DNA from: Streptomyces tubercidicus
GTDB taxonomy: Bacteria > Actinomycetota > Actinomycetes > Streptomycetales > Streptomycetaceae
Length of the DNA stretch: 64,000 nucleotides
Reading direction: 5' to 3'
Assembly (NCBI RefSeq): GCF_027497495.1
Contig: NZ_CP114205.1
Span: 1,054,001 to 1,118,000 of the forward strand
Below the pieces are notes generated by a model, which had not been told where the DNA came from, did no database searches, and worked only from the letters and a program-made list of their open reading frames with translations. The number at the start of each line of letters is the position of its first letter. Position 1 is the stretch's first letter. Below are positions 24,674-32,820 of the stretch, piece by piece. Position numbers and translations under genes: made by a program.

Positions 24674-25216
24674 ATGTGCAGGGCCACCTCGATGGCCACC
24701 AATCTGGCCGTCGCCGTCGCCACCACCGCCGTCGGCTGCATGCTGGTGATCTCGCTGACGCCGTCCCGCCCGGACACCGGGAAGAGTGGTCCGGCGGCCG
24801 GCCGGGCGATGGCCGCCACATCCGGCCATGCGGGGTCGGCCGCGCGGGCCGCCACCTCCGCCCTCGGCGCGGCCGCCGCCAGTGCCGACCCCGAGGAGTT
24901 CGCCTCGCCCCCGACGGGGCGGATCGAGGTGACCGCGCCCGAGCCCGGCGTCGACTACAAGGCGAACGGCAGTTTCGCGGTGGCCTGGAAGAACACCACG
25001 GGCGAGGAGGTGGACGTCTGGCTGCGGACGGCGACGGGCCACGGCGAGTCGGAGCGGGTGGCGCTGGTGGCGACCCGGGTCGATGCCGGGCGGACCGGTG
25101 AGGCGCTGGTGACGCTGCCCCGGGTGCCGCCGGGCCCCCGCTACTTCCTGGAGGTGGCCACGGCCGGCGATGGCGCGGTCCGCGACTTCACCCGGACCTT
25201 CGCCATCACCAACTGA
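24674..25216 (+). CDS. Small exported protein with Kre9/KNH-like beta-sandwich
   Basis: A 180-aa protein with an N-terminal hydrophobic segment (MATNLAVAVATTAVGCMLVI), an Ala/Gly/Ser-rich linker and a C-terminal beta-sandwich of about 100 residues starting GRIEVTAPEPGVDYKANGSF and ending DFTRTFAITN. The pattern (I-x-P-x-x-G, then AVAWKNTT, then a final FxITN strand) resembles the Ser-Thr-rich/KNH family seen in secreted bacterial proteins. GAGGAG lies 3 bases before ATG 24674; the ATG at 24692 is another possible start. Divergent from the TPM-like gene. Probably surface-located; function unknown. Confidence 0.78.
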   Translation: MCRATSMATNLAVAVATTAVGCMLVISLTPSRPDTGKSGPAAGRAMAATSGHAGSAARAATSALGAAAASADPEEFASPPTGRIEVTAPEPGVDYKANGSFAVAWKNTTGEEVDVWLRTATGHGESERVALVATRVDAGRTGEALVTLPRVPPGPRYFLEVATAGDGAVRDFTRTFAITN

Positions 25217-25274
25217 CCGGCGGCCGGCGGCCATACCGGCCCACGGCCGCTCGGACCTCGCCCAGGGACAGGCC

Positions 25275-26438
25275 CTACGGCGCGGCGATCCCGACCAACC
25301 CCGCCAGGGCCTCCCGGTGGCGCCCCGGCGACCCGAGGGCGAGCTCATCGCTCTTGGCCCGCTTGAGGAACAGATGCGCCGGATGCTCCCAGGTCATGCC
25401 GATCCCGCCGTGCAGCTGGACGCATTCCTGCGCGGCACGTACCGCCACCGGCGCGCAGTACGCCTGGGCGACGGCCACCGCCACCGGGGCGTCGGGGCTG
25501 TCGGTGGCCAGGGCGTCGGCGGCGTTACGGGCGGCGGCGCGGGCCGAGGCCACCTCCAGCCAGAGGGCGGCCATCCGGTGCTTGAGCGCCTGGAACGAGC
25601 CGACGGGGCGGCCGAACTGGGTGCGCTCGGCGGTGTGCCGCACGGTTTCGGTCAGACACCATTCGGCGACGCCCAGCTGCTCCGAGGCGAGCAGTCCGGC
25701 CCCGGCGAGCAGGGCCCGGTCGACGGCGGCGCGGGCGCGGTCCCCGACGGCCAGCAGGCGCCCGTGGGCACCGTCGAAGGTGAGGTGGCCCAGGGGGCGG
25801 GTGAGGTCGAGCGGGGTGACGGTGTCGGTGCGCACCCCGGCCGCCGAGGCGTCCACCGCGTAGAGGGCGGGGCCGTCGGGTCCCTCCGCCGGGACGAGCA
25901 GCAGCCCGGCCGCGGCGGCATCGGCGACCGAGGTCACCCGGCCGGTCAGGGCGCCGTTCGCATCGGCCCGTACGGACACAGGACCGGACGGCCCGCCAGG
26001 AGCGGTGGTCAGCGGGACCGCGAGCACACCGACGGTGCGTCCCTCGGCGAGCGCGGCGAGCGGCGCGGCGGTGTCCGCCCGGTCGTGATCGCAGCCCAGC
26101 AGGGCGGTCACCGCGAGGACCGCGCTGGTCAGATAGGGGACGGGCGCGACGGAGCGGCCGAGCTCCTCCAGCACGACGGCGGCCTCGCGGGCCGTAGCCC
26201 CCGCTCCACCGAGCTTCTCGGGCACCAGCAGGCCGGCGGTGCCGATCTCCGTGGCGAGGGAGTGCCACAGCCCGGTGTCGTAGGCGGCCTGCGACTCCAG
26301 ACCGGCGAGCACGGTGGCCGGATCGCCGCGGTCGGCGAGGAGCGCCCGTACGGCGGCGCGCAGTGCGTCCTCGTCCTCGGAGTACAGGAGGTCGGGGTCG
26401 GGCGCCGTGGCGCCGGGCGGGGTGGTCGCGTCGGTCAT
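25275..26438 (-). CDS. Acyl-CoA dehydrogenase (second in operon)
   Basis: A 387-aa acyl-CoA dehydrogenase-like protein. The C-terminal half has the family pattern RTQFGRPVGSFQALKHRMA, AYCAPVAVRAAQECVQLHGG and GMTWEHPAHLFLKRAK. The N-terminal half is more diverged and no clear catalytic Glu is evident, as in the non-catalytic partner of heteromeric acyl-CoA dehydrogenases (for example FadE pairs for sterol side chains). The start overlaps the stop of the partner dehydrogenase (ATGA), supporting a two-subunit enzyme. Substrate unknown. Confidence 0.92.
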   Translation of the reverse strand: MTDATTPPGATAPDPDLLYSEDEDALRAAVRALLADRGDPATVLAGLESQAAYDTGLWHSLATEIGTAGLLVPEKLGGAGATAREAAVVLEELGRSVAPVPYLTSAVLAVTALLGCDHDRADTAAPLAALAEGRTVGVLAVPLTTAPGGPSGPVSVRADANGALTGRVTSVADAAAAGLLLVPAEGPDGPALYAVDASAAGVRTDTVTPLDLTRPLGHLTFDGAHGRLLAVGDRARAAVDRALLAGAGLLASEQLGVAEWCLTETVRHTAERTQFGRPVGSFQALKHRMAALWLEVASARAAARNAADALATDSPDAPVAVAVAQAYCAPVAVRAAQECVQLHGGIGMTWEHPAHLFLKRAKSDELALGSPGRHREALAGLVGIAAP

Positions 26439-27616
26439 CGGGGGAGGTCCTTCCACGCGACGTCCTTGTCGGTGCGCGGCTCGGGCGGCAGCCCCAGCAC
26501 ACGTTCGGCGACGATGTTGAGCAGCACTTCCGAGGTGCCCCCTTCGATGGAGTTCCCCTTGGCGCGCAGATAGCGGTAGCCCGCCTCACGGCCGGTGAAG
26601 TCGACCCGGTCGGGGCGGCGCATCGTCCAGTCGTCGTACGTCAGCCCGTCCTCGGCGAGGAACTCCACCTCCCAGCCGCTGATTTCCTGGGCGAGCCGGG
26701 CGAAGGCCAGCTTCATCCCGCTGCCCTCGGGGCCGGGCTGGCCCATGGTCAACTGCTGGCGCAGCCGCTCGCCGGTGAGGCGGGCGACCTCGGCCTCCAC
26801 CCACAGCTTCAGCAGCCGCTGATGCAGATCGTGGGTGCGCAGTTCGGGGCGGGCGCGCCAGTCTGCGGCGGCGATGCCGATCATGCCGCCCTCACGGGGG
26901 ATAGGGGCGCCGCCGATGGCGACCCGCTCGTTCATCAGCGTGGTCTGGGCGACCTTCCAGCCCTCGCCGACCGCGCCGAGGCGCTGGGTGTCGGGGATCC
27001 GGACGCCGGTGAGAAAGACCTCGTTGAACTCGGCCTCGCCGGTGATCTGCCGCAGCGGACGCACCTCGACGCCGGGATCGGTCATATCGCAGACGAAGTA
27101 GCTGATGCCGCGGTGTTTGGGCACCTCGGGGTCGGTGCGGGCGATCAGGATCGCCCAGCGGGCCAGATGCGCGCTGGACGTCCAGACCTTCTGCCCGTCG
27201 ACGATCCAGGTGTCCCCGTCCCGGACCGCGCGGGTCGCCAGCGCCGCCAGGTCGGAGCCGGCACCGGGCTCGCTGAACAGCTGGCACCACACCTCCTCGC
27301 CGGTCCACAGGGGGCGCAGCAGGCGCTGCTTCTGCTCGTCGGTGCCGAAGCGCAGGATCGTGGGCGCGGCCATGCCGAGGCCGATCCCGATGCGGCCGGG
27401 GTCGTTGTCAGGGGCCCCGGCGTCCTCCAGTTCCGCGTCGACGACCGCTTGCAGGGCGCGCGGGGCGTCCAGTCCGCCGAGCCCTTCGGGGAAGTGGACC
27501 CAGGCCAGTCCGGCGTCGAAGCGGGCACGCAGGAATTCCAGCCGGTCCGTACTGGCGGGAGGATGGGCGGCGAGCAGCTCGGCGGTGCGCCGGCGCAGGT
27601 CGTCGGCGTCGGTCAT
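26435..27616 (-). CDS. Acyl-CoA dehydrogenase (first in operon)
   Basis: A 393-aa acyl-CoA dehydrogenase. Family motifs include WCQLFSEPGAGSDLA (FAD/substrate region), VDGQKVWTSSAHLA, and the C-terminal KGNSIEGGTSEVLLNIVAERVLG. It begins at ATG 27616, overlapping the stop of the quinone oxidoreductase gene by ATGA, and its stop overlaps the next dehydrogenase in the same way. The paired genes suggest a heteromeric dehydrogenase acting on an unusual acyl-CoA such as a branched or ring-bearing chain. Inference from organisation. Confidence 0.94.
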   Translation of the reverse strand: MTDADDLRRRTAELLAAHPPASTDRLEFLRARFDAGLAWVHFPEGLGGLDAPRALQAVVDAELEDAGAPDNDPGRIGIGLGMAAPTILRFGTDEQKQRLLRPLWTGEEVWCQLFSEPGAGSDLAALATRAVRDGDTWIVDGQKVWTSSAHLARWAILIARTDPEVPKHRGISYFVCDMTDPGVEVRPLRQITGEAEFNEVFLTGVRIPDTQRLGAVGEGWKVAQTTLMNERVAIGGAPIPREGGMIGIAAADWRARPELRTHDLHQRLLKLWVEAEVARLTGERLRQQLTMGQPGPEGSGMKLAFARLAQEISGWEVEFLAEDGLTYDDWTMRRPDRVDFTGREAGYRYLRAKGNSIEGGTSEVLLNIVAERVLGLPPEPRTDKDVAWKDLPR

Positions 27617-28611
27617 CGGGCCTCCTCCGCTCCGGGGACCACCACGAGCCGGCCGACGGAGGTGCCGTCGGCGACCCGCTGGACGGCGTCGGCGGCGTCC
27701 GCCAGCGGGACCCGCCCGCCGATCAGCGGCTTGATGACGCCCTGCGCGGCGAGCTTGGTGAGCTCCTCGTGGCAGGCGTCGACGGCGGCGGGGTCCTTGG
27801 TGTTGTACAGGCCCCAGTGGAGGCCCAGGATCGCGTAGTTCTTCACCAGCGCGTGGTTGAGGGCGGGGGTGGGGATGGCGCCACCGGCGAAGCCGACGAC
27901 GACGATCCGGCCCTCGAAGGCGATGCACTTGACGGACTTGGCGTACGCCTCACCGCCCACCGGGTCGTAGACCACGTCCGCGCCGCGCCCGCCGGTGGCG
28001 TCCTTCACGGCGGCGACGAGATCGTCGGTGCGCCGGTCGAGGACCACATCGCAGCCCAGTTCGCGGGCGATACGGGCCTTGTCCGCGCCGCCCACCACGC
28101 CGATGACGGTGGCGCCGGCGGCCTTGCCGAGCTGTACGGCGGCGCTGCCGACCCCGCCCGCAGCGGCGTGCACGAGCAGCGTCTCGCCCGCCTGGAGACG
28201 GGCCCGGCGGTGCAGTCCGAACCAGCCGGTCTGGTAGCCGATGTGCAGCGCGGCGGCCTCGGCGTCGTCCAGGGCCTCGGGGGCCGGGCGTACCGTCGCC
28301 GCGTCGACGACCGCGAGTTCGGCGAAGCCGCCGTCCGGCAGCGGCGGCTGGGCCAGCACCCGCGCCCCGGTCTCACCGGCCGCCCCCTCCCCCACGGCGA
28401 GCACCTCACCGCAGATCTCCACGCCCGGTGTGAACGGCAGCGGAGGCCGCACCTGGTACTGGCCGCGGCACAGCAGCGCGTCCGGGAAGTTGACGTTGGC
28501 GGCCCGCACCCGCAGCAGCAGCTGCCCCGGCCCCGGCTGCGGGTCCGGCACCTCCTCCAGCCGCATCACCGCTCGCGGCTCACCGTTCGCGTGTACGCGC
28601 CATGCCTTCAC
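27613..28611 (-). CDS. NADPH:quinone oxidoreductase family protein
   Basis: A 332-aa zinc-independent medium-chain dehydrogenase/reductase. The GroES-like N-terminal domain (VKAWRVHANGEP, PGVEICGEV) is followed by the NAD(P)-binding fold (LLVHAAAGGVGSAAVQLGKA) and DVVYDPVGGEAY. No structural or catalytic zinc cysteine set is visible, as in the QOR group. The GTG at 28611 gives the standard N terminus. First gene of an operon with two acyl-CoA dehydrogenases, so it may serve the same acyl-CoA pathway. Confidence 0.93.
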   Translation of the reverse strand: MKAWRVHANGEPRAVMRLEEVPDPQPGPGQLLLRVRAANVNFPDALLCRGQYQVRPPLPFTPGVEICGEVLAVGEGAAGETGARVLAQPPLPDGGFAELAVVDAATVRPAPEALDDAEAAALHIGYQTGWFGLHRRARLQAGETLLVHAAAGGVGSAAVQLGKAAGATVIGVVGGADKARIARELGCDVVLDRRTDDLVAAVKDATGGRGADVVYDPVGGEAYAKSVKCIAFEGRIVVVGFAGGAIPTPALNHALVKNYAILGLHWGLYNTKDPAAVDACHEELTKLAAQGVIKPLIGGRVPLADAADAVQRVADGTSVGRLVVVPGAEEAR

Positions 28612-28676
28612 CGGGTGCCTCCACAGACTTGGGTACGCGGGTGGGCGGAGGGCGCACCGGCCCCCTCGCCAGCGAC

Positions 28677-28694
28677 ATACTAAGCGGTCGGTAT
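28677..28694. promoter_or_regulatory. Candidate TetR-type operator upstream of the acyl-CoA operon
   Basis: ATACTAAGCGGTCGGTAT is an imperfect palindrome 66 bases upstream of the quinone oxidoreductase start. 'ACTAAGCG...CGGT' half-sites are commonly seen before actinomycete acyl-CoA catabolic operons controlled by TetR regulators. No TetR gene is in this window, so the regulator would be encoded elsewhere. Confidence 0.4.
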
Positions 28695-28774
28695 CCGCCT
28701 GGGAACAGTCTCCGCCGGACCACTTCACGGGCCCGGTAACGCCCCCGGGACAGCACACCCGGCCCGCGCCGCGG

Positions 28775-29854
28775 CTACGCCTCGCGGAGCGCCGCCCAGA
28801 AGCCCGGGTCCTCGAATCCGAGCGCCCAGAGGCCGGTGCCCCGCACCCCGTACTTCCTCAGCAGCGGCAACTGTGCGCGGACCCCGCGGGCGTCCTGGTA
28901 CCAGACCTCGTGCTCCTCGCCGTCCTTGCGATAGGTGAAGTGCGGGGTGCCGGAGACCTCGTCGAAGAGGTAGTCCGCGTCCTCCCGCTCGCGCAGCGCC
29001 TCGGCCTCTTTCCAGGTCAGATGGGCCGCATGCCCGGTGACGCCGCTGATCCAGTCCCAGCCGTAACCCGGGAAGGCCACCTCGATCTTGTGCCGGGGGA
29101 CGGTGTCGGTGGCGTAGCGCAGAAACTCGTCGTACCAGTCCCTGGCGGAGAGCGGGCCGGCCTCGCCGCCCGACCAGTGCAGGTCGTAGCCCATGATGCG
29201 GAACCGGTCGACGATCCCGCCGAGCCGCTCGTAGTCGAAGGCCCGGCCGCTGCCGCGGACCCGGGCCAGCACGGTGACCACACACTGCTTGTCCCGGTCG
29301 TGCAGCCGGGCGCAGAGCTCCTTGACGAGTGCGTTGTAGCCGGTCCGCACCCGGTCGCGGTCCTCCTGGTCCCCGGTGAGGGCCATCGCCTCGTAGTCCA
29401 GGTCGAGTCCGTCGTAGGACCGGCTCTCGACGAGGTCCAGCAGCGTGTCGACATGGTCCCGTCGCCGCTGCGGATCGTGCATCATCTCGGCCATCGCCAC
29501 GGCACCGAGGGTCTCGGTCACGGTGGGCACGACATCGATCCCGGCGTCGTGCAACCCGTCGATGATGTCGCGCCGTCCGGCGCCCGTGTGCCCCTTGACG
29601 ATGGTGTCGTCGGAGGTCTCGTACCAGAAGGGGCTGACGGTGTGCAGCTGGGAGGCGTGTCGCAGGGCGTCGCGGTAGGCGGCGTCGACATCGCCCCAGT
29701 AGGGCAGCCAGGCCGAGCCGGTCCGCCCCGCACTCCTCGGGTCCCCGGCCGCTCCGGCCGCCGGGGCCCAGAGCCCGGTGAGCAGCAACGCCACGGTCAC
29801 CACTAGCGCAAGCCCGGTGCGTGCCCGGGTTCCTGATGCATGATCATGATCCAT
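28775..29854 (-). CDS. Secreted GH18 glycoside hydrolase
   Basis: A 359-aa exported protein. A signal peptide (about 1-36, LALVVTVALLLTGLWAPAAG) is followed by a GH18 TIM barrel. The catalytic DxxDxDxE motif is present as YDGLDLDYEA (about 148-157), with HTVSPFWYE earlier and IMGYDLHW, AFPGYGWDW and GTGLWALGFED later. No carbohydrate-binding module or LysM is present. The closest type is the YaaH/SleL-like GH18 branch, which hydrolyses peptidoglycan or oligosaccharides rather than crystalline chitin. Exact substrate unknown. Confidence 0.92.
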   Translation of the reverse strand: MDHDHASGTRARTGLALVVTVALLLTGLWAPAAGAAGDPRSAGRTGSAWLPYWGDVDAAYRDALRHASQLHTVSPFWYETSDDTIVKGHTGAGRRDIIDGLHDAGIDVVPTVTETLGAVAMAEMMHDPQRRRDHVDTLLDLVESRSYDGLDLDYEAMALTGDQEDRDRVRTGYNALVKELCARLHDRDKQCVVTVLARVRGSGRAFDYERLGGIVDRFRIMGYDLHWSGGEAGPLSARDWYDEFLRYATDTVPRHKIEVAFPGYGWDWISGVTGHAAHLTWKEAEALREREDADYLFDEVSGTPHFTYRKDGEEHEVWYQDARGVRAQLPLLRKYGVRGTGLWALGFEDPGFWAALREA

Positions 29855-29880
29855 TTCCCGAGCGCTACCCGGTTCCGTTG

Positions 29881-29895
29881 CTGACGTAGCGTCAG
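29881..29895. promoter_or_regulatory. Inverted repeat before the GH18 gene
   Basis: CTGACG-TAG-CGTCAG, a perfect 6-bp inverted repeat, lies 27 bases upstream of the GH18 start. Position suits a repressor site overlapping the transcription start. It does not match the TGGTC-type direct repeats of classical Streptomyces chitinase promoters. Confidence 0.35.
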
Positions 29896-29965
29896 TTCGG
29901 CCGAACGGGCGCGAGCGGGGCGGGCGGAGTCCGGCGTCGGACGGTGATCCGGCGGCCCCTGGACG

Positions 29966-30448
29966 CTACGTACGCCCTGCCCGCTGCTGGGCGTCCCGCA
30001 GGGCCTCGGACGGGGTGGCCCAGCGCGCCCTGATCACCCGGAAGCCGGCCTTCTCGCAGGCGTCACAGACGAGTTCATCGTCGTCGACGACATGGCGGAT
30101 CTCCCGGTCGCGGGCGATCCGGCGCAGGATCTCCAGCTTGGTGTGCCGCGCCGGGCGGCGGTCACTGTTGGGGCGCATCCACAACTTTCCCTCCGGAAGG
30201 CCGTGTTGGGCGAGCCAGGCCACGGTGTCCCGGCGGCAGCGCTCCGGACGGCCCGTCAGATAGACGACCTCGCAGTCCTCGGTGCTGCGCAGCGCCAGGG
30301 CCACGCCCTCGGGGAGGGGAGGGTCCTCGGTGGCCGCCGCGAAGAAGGCCCGCCAGTCGCGCGGGGTGCGCTGCAGCAGATGCTGGCGGTGACCGGCGTC
30401 GGCGAGCGTGCCGTCCAGGTCGAAGACAGCCAGGGGGCGCGTCGTCAT
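29966..30448 (-). CDS. HAD-superfamily phosphatase
   Basis: A 160-aa HAD phosphatase. Motif I is FDLDGTLAD (nucleophile Asp and general acid Asp), motif II is VVYLTGRPE, Lys is in HTKLEILRRI and motif III is HVVDDDELVCDAC. Length and pattern resemble the 3'-phosphatase domain of polynucleotide kinases and other small-substrate HADs. The start overlaps the stop of the HxlR gene (ATGA), so the two are coupled. Substrate unknown. Confidence 0.9.
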   Translation of the reverse strand: MTTRPLAVFDLDGTLADAGHRQHLLQRTPRDWRAFFAAATEDPPLPEGVALALRSTEDCEVVYLTGRPERCRRDTVAWLAQHGLPEGKLWMRPNSDRRPARHTKLEILRRIARDREIRHVVDDDELVCDACEKAGFRVIRARWATPSEALRDAQQRAGRT

Positions 30449-31161
30449 GCCGTTGTCGTCCTCTTCCGTCGCTGCCGTTCGCCGGGCTCCCCGGGCTCCC
30501 GGGACTCCCCGGGCCATGCCACCGCGATCCGGCCGGATTCGATTCCCTGTGCGAGGGAGAGTCGATCGTATGCGATGTCGGCACAGGTCGCGGTGTCCAT
30601 CCGCAGCCGGAGGTCGGGGTGCTCGGCCGGGCCGTCCGCATAGCCGGGCCCGACCTCCGGGCCGCCGGCGCTGTCCGGCCCGTCGCCGCCGCGGACGACT
30701 CCGCCGCCACCGAGCACGACATGGAACTCCCCCTCGTCGAGGGCGATATCGATCACGTCGGCCCCATCCCCGAAGTGCCGGGCCAGCCGCGCCATCAGCG
30801 GAACCGCGAACCAGTGGGCCCGCACCGCATCCGTCGGGCGCCGCTCGCCGAGGGCGGGGGCGCCCCAGTCGGCGAGGGCGGTGAGCGCGGGCAGCAGTGC
30901 GCGGCCGCGGTCGGTGAGGTCGTAGACGAAGGCGACTCCGGGCGGGGCGAGCCGGCGGCGGGTGACCAGGCCGTCCCGTTCCATGTCCTTGAGGCGGGAG
31001 GCGAGCATGTCGGTGCTGACGCCCGGCAGGTCGGCATGCAGATCGGTGTAGCGCCGGGGGCCGCCCAGCAGCTCCCGGACGATCAGGAGCGTCCAGCGGT
31101 CGCCGACGGCGTCCAGGGCTCGGGCGACGGCGCAGTACTGGTCATAGCTTCGGCGCGGCAT
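30445..31161 (-). CDS. HxlR family transcriptional regulator
   Basis: A 238-aa regulator. The winged-helix HxlR domain occupies about 1-95 (CAVARALDAVGDRWTLLIVR, ELLGGPRRYTDL, GVSTDMLASRLKDMERDGLV). A C-terminal domain of about 120 residues resembles SCP2-like extensions found on many actinobacterial HxlR proteins, and the tail is Gly/Glu/Arg-rich. ATG 31161 is chosen over the upstream alternative at 31215 because it gives the standard MPRRSYDQYC start. It is divergent from the aminotransferase gene, with a matching palindromic site between. Confidence 0.92.
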   Translation of the reverse strand: MPRRSYDQYCAVARALDAVGDRWTLLIVRELLGGPRRYTDLHADLPGVSTDMLASRLKDMERDGLVTRRRLAPPGVAFVYDLTDRGRALLPALTALADWGAPALGERRPTDAVRAHWFAVPLMARLARHFGDGADVIDIALDEGEFHVVLGGGGVVRGGDGPDSAGGPEVGPGYADGPAEHPDLRLRMDTATCADIAYDRLSLAQGIESGRIAVAWPGESREPGEPGERQRRKRTTTA

Positions 31162-31190
31162 GACACCAGCATAGACAGAGGTTGGACTTT

Positions 31191-31219
31191 CCAAGTACCG
31201 GCTTGGTAAAACCAAGTAC
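31191..31219. promoter_or_regulatory. Operator-like repeats between HxlR and aminotransferase genes
   Basis: CTTGGTAAAACCAAG (31202-31216) is a perfect 6-bp inverted repeat with a 3-base spacer. The half-site CCAAGTAC occurs twice as a direct repeat (31191-31198 and 31212-31219), 21 bp apart. This arrangement is strongly operator-like and is the obvious target for the adjacent HxlR regulator. Confidence 0.6.
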
Positions 31220-31274
31220 GGTGTAACGAGTGCTGCCGCGCCGCGCGGTGAGCGAGGGACCGGGAGGCCACCGC

Positions 31275-32486
31275 ATGCAGTTCAAGCAGTCCAGCAAGAT
31301 GGCCGACGTCTGCTACGAGATCCGCGGGCCGGTGATCGAGCACGCGGACGCGCTGGAGGAGGCGGGCCACAGCGTGCTGCGGCTGAACACCGGCAATCCG
31401 GCGCTGTTCGGCTTCGAGTGCCCCGAAGAGATCCTGCAGGACGTGATGCGCAATCTGTCCCGCGCCCACGGCTACACCGAGTCCCGGGGCATCCTCTCGG
31501 CCCGCCGCGCGGTCGCCCAGCACTACCAGGAACGCGGTCTGCCCGATGTCGGCGTCGATGACATCTACCTCGGCAACGGCGTCTCCGAACTCGTCTCGAT
31601 GGCGGTGCAGGCCCTCCTGGACGACGGCGACGAGGTCCTCATCCCGGCCCCCGACTTCCCGCTCTGGACGGCGGTCACCTCCCTGGCGGGCGGCAAGCCG
31701 GTGCACTACCTCTGCGACGAGTCAGCGGACTGGCTGCCGGACCTGGACGACCTCGCCTCGAAGATCACCGACCGGACCCGGGCGATGGTCATCATCAACC
31801 CCAACAACCCGACCGGCGCGGTCTACCCGCGCGAGCTGCTCGACGGCATGCTCGACCTCGCCCGGCGCCACGGGCTGATGGTCTTCGCCGACGAGATCTA
31901 CGACCGGATCCTGTACGACGACGCGGTCCACCACCACGCCGCAGTCCTCGCCCCCGACCTGGTCTGTCTGACCTTCAGCGGACTGTCCAAGTCCTCCCGG
32001 GTGGCCGGATTCCGCTCCGGCTGGCTGGTGGTCTCCGGCCCCAAGCAGCACGCCGCCGACTATCTGGAGGGCCTGGGCACCCTCGCCTCCATGCGGCTGT
32101 GCCCGAACGCCCCCGCGCAGTACGCCATCCAGGCCGCTCTCGGCGGCCCGCAGAGCATCCAGAACCTGGTCCTGCCGGGCGGCAGGCTGCGCGAGCAGCG
32201 CGACCGGGCCTGGGAGCGGCTGAACGAGATCCCTGGCGTCTCCTGCGTCAAGCCCAAGGGCGCGCTCTACGCCTTCCCCCGCCTGGACCCCGCCGTCCAC
32301 AAGATCCACGACGACGAGAAGTTCGTCCTCGATCTGCTGCTGCGGGAGAAGATCCAGGTCGTCCAGGGCACCGGCTTCAACTGGCCGCGCCCGGATCACT
32401 TCCGGATCCTCACCCTCCCGCACGCCGATGAGCTGGACGCGGCGATCAGCCGGATCGGACGCTTCCTGGCGGGCTACCGCCAGTGA
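31275..32486 (+). CDS. AlaA-like class I aminotransferase
   Basis: A 403-aa fold-type I PLP aminotransferase. The PLP-lysine lies in TFSGLSKSSRVAGFRSGW (about residue 240), with NPNNPTGAVYP, FADEIYDRILYD and the C-terminal arginine in DHFRILTLP. Its N terminus (FKQSSKMADVCYEIRGPV) matches the AlaA alanine transaminase group, which forms alanine from pyruvate and glutamate. GGGAGG lies upstream of ATG 31275. It is divergent from the HxlR regulator. It is not the C-S lyase EgtE, although the egt genes begin 334 bases downstream. Confidence 0.93.
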   Translation: MQFKQSSKMADVCYEIRGPVIEHADALEEAGHSVLRLNTGNPALFGFECPEEILQDVMRNLSRAHGYTESRGILSARRAVAQHYQERGLPDVGVDDIYLGNGVSELVSMAVQALLDDGDEVLIPAPDFPLWTAVTSLAGGKPVHYLCDESADWLPDLDDLASKITDRTRAMVIINPNNPTGAVYPRELLDGMLDLARRHGLMVFADEIYDRILYDDAVHHHAAVLAPDLVCLTFSGLSKSSRVAGFRSGWLVVSGPKQHAADYLEGLGTLASMRLCPNAPAQYAIQAALGGPQSIQNLVLPGGRLREQRDRAWERLNEIPGVSCVKPKGALYAFPRLDPAVHKIHDDEKFVLDLLLREKIQVVQGTGFNWPRPDHFRILTLPHADELDAAISRIGRFLAGYRQ

Positions 32487-32746
32487 CGCCGGGCGGCCGG
32501 ATCGCACCGGCCGCACCGGGCCTGCGGGGCGGCAAACCACACCCCGCCCCGCACTCACTCGAACAGCCGTACCCACTTCCCGGGCCCCGTCCGCCGCCCG
32601 CCGACACGCTCCCGGGGCCGGGCGGCGGGCAGGAAGGCCGTCCTGACGCCGAGGAGGCGCCGCGGCCCCGTCCAGGCGTCTCCGGGCCCGGCGGTCCCTC
32701 CCGCCCGGTGGCAGCCCGTCCCGCCGTCCGCTGGACGAACGCGCTC

Positions 32747-32797
32747 TTGAGCGCATCGCCCGCAGCAGATTAGGTGGAGGGCGGCAATGCTGCCGCC
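32747..32797 (+). promoter_or_regulatory. Candidate promoter and leader hairpin of the egt operon
   Basis: TTGAGC (32747-32752), a 17-base spacer and TTAGGT (32770-32775) resemble the vegetative TTGAC/TAGGRT pattern. Just after it, GGCGGCA-ATGC-TGCCGCC forms a 7-bp hairpin (32780-32797), 23 bases before egtA. The rest of 32487-32746 is low-complexity, GC-rich and holds no gene I can support. Confidence 0.4.
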
Positions 32798-32820
32798 ACC
32801 CCACGAGGGAGAGGGATTCC

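Noticed and set aside
31275..32486. Aminotransferase as EgtE
   Set aside because: Its motifs match the AlaA transaminase group, not the C-S lyase type; 334 bases and a separate promoter-like sequence separate it from egtA.
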